Shown here: in pieces, positions 57,585 through 64,000 of the stretch | Layout: each line of letters opens with the position of its first letter | How positions within the stretch are numbered: the stretch's first letter is position 1 | Assembly (NCBI GenBank): GCA_031216445.1 | Contig: CM062214.1 | Coordinates: forward strand, 23,679,501-23,743,500 | DNA from: Lateolabrax maculatus | Lineage: Eukaryota > Chordata > Actinopteri > Acropomatiformes > Lateolabracidae | Length of the DNA stretch: 64,000 nucleotides | Reading direction: 5' to 3' | Position numbers and translations under genes: made by a program | The notes under the pieces: model-generated | Database searches by the model: none | What the model was told of the DNA's origin: nothing | Seen by the model: the letters and a program-made list of their open reading frames with translations, nothing else

Positions 57585-60283
57585 TGCCCTGCAACAGAGA
57601 TACTGCCTTTGGTAGGTGAAACTGTCATGGATAACATTAATCTCGAGTCCAAAGTATTGATGGAACAAAATTATTTAATACAGACTATTGCCTGCTGTCC
57701 AACTCAATACAGTAATATCACAAAGTATTAGGACAGCGACATATTCTGTAAGCTTTGTAGTTTAGCACTTTGAATATGAAACAATGACTTTAAAGTCAAA
57801 GTGCCTATGTATATGTTGGACAAGTTAAGACAAAGTTAACTCATTTTTAATATTTGAAGTAAATGGCTGTGTGAAGTCTCCAACCCACAGACACCAGCAG
57901 ACACTTTGACTTTTACTAGTGCTTGTTTTATTTTAAATCCAGTGTGTTGGAATAAAGACAAAATAGTGAAAGACAATGACTAAAAACATAAAGCCAAAGC
58001 TACACACAAATAGTTAAAGTCTATCAATGTTAATGTACTACAGTAGCCAAGTCAGAGTCAAGACCTCGATCCTGCAGATTAGTTGTAAGACTTGAAAACT
58101 GCTCATCTTATTCAAACAGCTGAACACATTTGTACAAGCAAGTGACTGAATTCCTCTGAAATGCTTTGAAATCAGGGTTGCAGTGGTGAGATTTACAGCT
58201 CACATATGGAGCTCAAATGTGTGTCCTACAGTTTGCCATTACCAAGTCTCACAAAAAGGCACTGCTGAGTTGTAATACTGAGCCATGCTGTTTTCATGTT
58301 TTTAGATTGCAAGTGCATATAAATGGCTTCTTAACAGCTTAGTATATGTTAAGATGGACAAAAGCGTATTGGAAATAAAACCTGTTTGTAACCTTCAAGT
58401 TACAGAGCAGAAACTAGCTATGGCACGGCGTCCTGAAAAGACAGCACTGCTTATAGAGATGCATCAATGTCAAACATTATCATAAGAAGCAACGTGTGAC
58501 TAACACGAGACGAAGTCGGAAGCTCCTGCAGGCCACCTGCATCCTAACCTGAGTTGTAAGTCACTCCGGCTCGGCTGCTCATGCCTGAAATGTTTGTTGG
58601 CAGCGCCGATTAGGGAGAGCCTTAGAGCCTACCTCGTGTGGCTGGCCCTGACTGATGGGGCTGCTAGCAGAGCCTGTCTGGGTCTAACTACCTCCGTTGA
58701 CCTTTGAGCAAGGTGGAGTGTAGCCAGCATCTGTCACAGCAGCAGTACTGGTAAGTTATTCTCTGTGTGTGTGTGACGTGTATCGGTATTGAACACTTTT
58801 CTGCAGGTGTTTATACGATTATGTGTGTAGACAATGTAAACCATGCAGAAGAATTGACCAGGTGTATGAACAACAGTGACAGATAGATCACTGTCCAGTG
58901 CTACCCTCATACTTATTGTAAGGCTCTTTGACTCACCAACAGCCATCATTATAGCTACCGTTTGTGGCATAAAATGGCACTCTGGGGTAATACCAGCACT
59001 GTTCAATTTATGCACCTCAAACTTATCTTGAAGATGAGAAGGAAATACAGACACAGAGAGAGAGTGTGTCATCCAAGGACAGAGACAGATAAAGCTTACT
59101 CAAAATCTCTTATTTAAAATTCTGGAAATCTATTTTGGGTGTCAGTAGAAGTACTTTCAAACAACGGATGTAGAGACGAACTGGTACTTTTTCCCTTGTG
59201 TGCAGAAACACAGAAGAGGTCTAAGAAGTACCAGCAAAATCAATCAAATCCTAAGTTGTCATAGGTTATGCAGAACATCCTAACATTTAAATATAGCACC
59301 TGACCCACAATGCAAAGTGAGATCACCCTAGTATCCTGTGCCACTTTAACACAGCAGTTACCTCAATGAGAAGGTGCACACTTTATGTTAGACTCTTCTT
59401 GCAAAGTACCCAAATATTCAAAATCGAAGAGAGCATTATCTAAATGAAGACTTGGCAGTCAAACACTAACAGAGACATAAAGAAAACTGTCTGCCAAGAG
59501 AAAAGAGATTGTATTAAGCTGTCACTGCTTTTAAATGTTGCTTTGTAATTTGATTCTAGACGAGAGTATTATCCTGAATTTGTAAAAATGTTCCCAAATG
59601 TTTATCTAGTCTTCAGTGTAATCTTTGATGCTACTAGAAAGTGCAGTAACTTTGTCTTTGTTGGCTATATAGCTTTAAATCTTTTTATTTATTTTATTGA
59701 TTTGTGTTGGTTTAATTTTGTGCCCACAAAATAGCAATAAAAATTAACTGTTCCCCAAGATTTGTTCTCTTCTCTTTCCTCAATTAATAACCATTGTGTT
59801 TTCACTGTTTTCAATGACTGTAAAGCATTCTAAATTAAATGCAATGGTCAAATAGCTTTGTGGAGCCCTGAAATACGTTGGCATTGTTATCATTTTACTT
59901 TTTTGTCAATAAAGCAACTGGAAAAGAGAGAACGGAAGACAAGGAAGGAGGGAGGGAGAGAGAGATTAATTTATTAATTTTCTTTGCTTTACTTGCTGGT
60001 TGATGGATAAGGAAATTCCCTGGCTGTATTTCTTTCAAACAACAACTAAGATGTTGTCCGGGAGGCTGCGAAGGACGACACAATCTGTAAAAAACACCTT
60101 TTATTTTTAATTATTTTCCATGACCACTGAGGAAAAAAGTAAACAAAGAAAACAAACATATGGCACATCAACGGAAAAAAAATACAAAGATTGAATGACA
60201 TTCCCTCTCCCTACCACAGGCTTAATCTAGCTCTGCTCAACAAGGCACTATGTAAACACAGATATCTGCTTCCACTAGTGTAT

Positions 60284-60285
60284 CA

Positions 60286-60335
<50 letters not shown>
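60284..60335. repeat. (CA)n microsatellite
   Basis: About 25 CA units with one TA. Confidence 0.95.
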
Positions 60336-60336
<1 letters not shown>

Positions 60337-60357
60337 CTAAGACATAAAGGGGCAAGC

Positions 60358-60358
<1 letters not shown>

Positions 60359-60389
<31 letters not shown>
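60359..60389. repeat. (CA)15 microsatellite
   Basis: Second CA tract, 23 bases after the first. Confidence 0.95.
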
Positions 60390-60390
<1 letters not shown>

Positions 60391-63300
60391 CCAGCAGGCT
60401 TTCGCCCACGCGCTGAGCAAACCGTCCACTTCATGAATATCAATACAAAATGTACAGGGCCACCTGCTGTACACAATACAAAGGCCATTTGCAAGGGAGA
60501 CAATCAGAAACACAGCTACCATAGAGTTCCTGACTACACACAGCATGGCATCAGCAGACCAAATGAAGCAGCACCACATTACTTACCCTCCATTCCACTG
60601 AAACGTCCACTAAAGCCACCAACACACTAGCAAGGCCTTTTTCTCCTTCTATATAAAAATATCTTTGGCTGAGACACAGTGAAAGTGAGAAGTCAAGATT
60701 GTGTTTCTCCACTGGCTGTCCACATCTATAAAACAATCTAAGCAGCAGCTAGTTGTCTTTCATGGAGCACATTTACTAGTGGTGGCCCCTGGTCTGGTTT
60801 GTGTTTCTTGGTTGGCTGCTGTCTGTGAGTGACAGCAGGCTGATGCAATTGTTAACCAGCTCTGTCCTGGTTTCCCGCTAGTAACCCAGCAGAATAAGTA
60901 CTGGGGGGGGGGGTCTGTAGTTGCCGGTCCAACCAATCAATAACATGGATTTTAATGAAAGGGGGCGGGAGCAGGTGCTCCTTAGCCTCCTCCTGCCGAT
61001 GTAACCATGACAACCCCTAAATGACCCTACAGCAGAACGGATGAAGGAGCCTCCTCAGTGCAGATAGCCAAGGCTCAGTCCTTCAGTCCTGTGATTGCCG
61101 TGATAGAAATGTTTATTATTTTTGCAGAGAGCCTCCCTAAGAATCCGTTCTGTTTTTAACACTGTTTTGACACTCAAGCGGTTACGCACATTTACTCCTA
61201 ATGTTAGCCCAGTATCGCTCCAGTCTTCCACATGGCCAGTGACCAGTTTCAATGGAGTAATTGGGGCTTAAGTGCCTTCCTCTAGAGCCCCTCAGCAGCA
61301 GTTGTTAGGGAGGGTGAAACATTATCATTTGCTTTCACCGGACACAGAATTTTCCACTTGATCCATTGATTAGATCCAGTGACCTTCTGGTCACAAGGCA
61401 CTTTCTTTCTTTCTTCAGCTTGCAGACTAGGGAAGGAGGATGGAGGAGAGCCCAGTGAAATTAAATGGCTGACGAGGTTAGCTGCAGTTCTATGTTAGCG
61501 TTTGAACATGATGATGACAAATGCGGTGATTTCCTGTCCGATAGCCCACTGATCCGATTTAATTATCACTGCGCTTCCTCTAAGATTAACCAAGAACAAC
61601 TATCATGCAGCAGTCTTCACCAACAGCCCTGTTATGTACCCATTTTCTAGAAGGCATGAGTAACAATACCATTAACAATTATGATAATGAAGAGGATGCA
61701 AATTCAAATTTAACCAAAAATGTATAGTACAACCAGGAATCAAAAGGAGTGAGAGTGAAAGGTTTTTGGAAGACAGAGCTCCCTCAAAAGGTAAGAAATG
61801 GTGGTCATTACGGTGTTGTCAAATGTGAGATTATCCCAGCGCGTGCCAGTGAAGAGTGTTTACATATACAGCTATACTGGAAATTAAACAGGCAGTCGTA
61901 CAGCTGCTACATCAACAGCTTAACTGTGGTTCTTGGAGAGTGCAAACACCAACATGATGACAGACTGAAAATAACAGTAAAGACATGTCAAATTATGGTC
62001 TCCATAATTTATTCCTCCTTTTCTAGAAGGCATATAATTTGAATACAATGACGCAACATAGAAATTATACCTTTTCTTTGTTTTGTCAGGGAGGAAGAGG
62101 TTTCCAAATCACAAGCTTTCCTTTTGTTGCAACTCCACCATAGTTGCCCCCCCTTAAATCCACTTACACTCCCTAAGCAGACAGGACTAAATAATATTCT
62201 GTCCACATCATAAAGCCTCCGAGTGTTAATCGTAGTGAAGCACATTTTGCAAGCTACCCAAAAACGTTTTCATCAGTAGCCAAACACACATAATGATAAT
62301 GACCTAGGGAGTATGCCAAGAACGGTGATGTTTTCATTCCTCACCTCACCCGACCACAGCAGAGGGTCCAACTTATCTGACTAATTGACAATAGTCCGTT
62401 GCACTCGATGATACGGTCAGCCTCTTACTTACTATGTTATCAGGGAATACTATTATCCAGACAAGCAGGGACTTTACAGCTTTCTAAGGAAAATGAATAA
62501 GAAAAAAAAAATTCCTCAAAAGGATCCAGAACATTAAAGATGATGCACATAATGACATTTTGTGGACAATTTTGAGCCAAAGTGGAACACAGTACAAGTG
62601 CACAGTGTTTTGATTGTCCTATGCTTAATGTGTTGAGCTACAAAAAAGGAAAAAGTACTCTTAAAGAAATTTAACAATATCCATCGCAAATGGGGTGAGC
62701 GGAGATTGAATTAAAGAGCAACGGAATGACCTCACCTCCCCTGGTTCCGGCCAAGCCTATGATCATTAAAACTCAAGAGTCTCAGCTCTGTTACTGTTGG
62801 CACGGGCTGCTGACCGCTGAAGTTATGGATGGCAGCAGCAAATGGCCTAGGAGCTGGTCCTGTGTGCTGAATAGTTTCACAACCAGCCTTAGATCCATAT
62901 ATGGAGATTTTGAATGCCAGTAAAATGACTATAGATGATGTAAAAACGTTTCCAGGTTTTTCTATTAAATAGTTGAGATCTCGTCTGAACACGGAGGGTT
63001 TCATTAATCCTACAGCACTGAACAGCTATGAATGCTCAAGGCAACAGGCCATTATCAAAATGTACTTAAGATTAAAACAAGTAAATTCATGAACAAATGG
63101 AGCCCTATTATTATTTTTTTTTAATAACCACATAGAAGTAACAGCGCTATAGTTTGCTGTTCACAGTATTTACAGTGACAAACACTGAGGGTTTAAGAAA
63201 GATACTGGATGCGTAACATAGTGTAAAAGCTTAATGGAGACATGTTTCCAGATCTTGCATCTGTTGGGTGAGGATTTAGGGTCAGAGGTCATGCTCCATG

Positions 63301-63437
63301 AGAATACATTAGTGTCTCTTTATGGGATATGAGGTAGTCTTTAGTGAAGATCTTTTATCTAAAATAAGCTTCCTTTTTGGCACACCCAACTTCCAGTCTC
63401 TATATGAGCTCGGAGACAAAAATAGCAGAAGTCAGCA

Positions 63438-63499
63438 GTTACCACAGAAACCTGATCACTCTGCCGTTTTGCCGTTCTTACGGGGGTTACCACAGCAAC
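63438..63499 (+). promoter_or_regulatory. pair of RFX X-box-like motifs
   Basis: GTTACCACAGCAAC at 63486-63499 fits the RFX X-box GTNRCC(N0-3)RGYAAC fully with a two-base spacer. GTTACCACAGAAAC at 63438-63451 differs at one position. Both lie in ST7 intron 1. Confidence 0.3.
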
Positions 63500-64000
63500 A
63501 GAGACAACTGGTTGCCGTCAGAGTGCTGTTTGGCTTTCATCAAATGGCCATTTTTAGTAAGCACCTTATTCTGCTCATGGGCACCGATAGTGCAACAAAT
63601 ACAACTGTAACAACCTGGAACTACCTTAGCAAGATGATGTGATCTTCTGAGGAAAATAAGCAAAATAATATCCAGCTTAAAAAACATAATGGTCACTGAT
63701 GAAACAGCACTTATACAACATTGGAGTGATATTACTATGGTATGGCCTACAGCAATCCTTCCACGATCAAAACATGCCTCCATTTGCCAATCCATTTCCC
63801 TGAGTTCATCCTTATCAGTAGGAATGCTGTTTGCGATCCAACATTAATCTTACAAAGGAATAGCCATGTCTACAGTTAGTGTAGTGTTCAGGTTTCCGCC
63901 AAATATTCGTGGACCAGCTTTACTCTATTTTAGGCTGGGGACACCCTAGAAGACTTTCAAAACCCTAATCGATATTGATATTGCATTGCATTGCATCACA

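Larger units (their letters stand above)
52954..64000. other. ST7 intron 1 (at least 11 kb)
   Basis: No coding exon recognised on either strand. ST7 intron 1 is very large in mammals, so the start exon is expected beyond 64000. It contains dispersed AT-rich repeats (55345-55615, 56935-57160), (AT)n at 57539, (CA)n at 60284 and 60359, and several GC-elevated, non-repetitive blocks (58490-58720, 60930-61270, 61400-61640, 62690-62960, 63370-63640). Confidence 0.65.

Noticed and set aside
63322..63642. 106-codon plus-strand frame in ST7 intron 1
   Set aside because: No similarity recognised, and it overlaps another frame of similar length on the same strand.
52954..64000. ST7 first coding exon
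   Set aside because: No frame like the human N-terminus (MAEAATGFLEQ) ending at a donor with one extra base was seen; it is placed beyond the window.

Overview
The window is vertebrate nuclear DNA, most probably from a ray-finned fish. Coding sequence is split into short exons with GT-AG introns, the introns are AT-rich and full of long (CA)n/(GT)n microsatellites, and several dispersed repeats resemble families common in teleosts. It contains no operons, bacterial genes or CRISPR arrays.

Layout. (1) Bases 1-19263, + strand: the 3' two thirds of ASZ1 (GASZ; ankyrin repeat, SAM and leucine-zipper protein of the germ-cell piRNA pathway), as ten coding exons. The N-terminal exons lie left of the window. 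Its introns hold a LINE fossil next to a Tc1-type transposase fossil (about 11955-12965). (2) 19264-21911: ASZ1-WNT2 intergenic region with an inverted-repeat (foldback) element of about 0.5 kb and the probable WNT2 promoter/5' UTR. (3) 21912-34764, + strand: a complete five-exon WNT2 gene, 350 codons, with 24 cysteines after the signal peptide and the lipid-acceptor serine. (4) 34765-38172: the tail-to-tail interval between WNT2 and ST7. (5) 38173-52953, - strand: fourteen coding exons of ST7, from the last exon back to exon 2. The first coding exon was not found and should lie right of the window, so 52954-64000 is read as ST7 intron 1.

The order ASZ1-WNT2-ST7 and the relative strands match the CFTR-ASZ1-WNT2-ST7 block of human 7q31, so this is an old syntenic segment. 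The three genes have unrelated jobs (piRNA/nuage, secreted signal, multi-pass membrane protein). Their linkage may reflect interleaved regulatory DNA.

I found no undescribed gene system. The points most worth a second look are dinucleotide repeats lying directly against several ST7 splice sites, a full-consensus CTCF-type motif in an ASZ1 intron and a weaker one inside an ST7 coding exon, the foldback element, the nested LINE/Tc1 fossil, a long one-sided purine tract in ST7, and several GC-elevated intronic blocks that look like conserved non-coding element candidates. Exon boundaries were read by hand from reading frame, splice dinucleotides and recalled family sequence, without alignment software.
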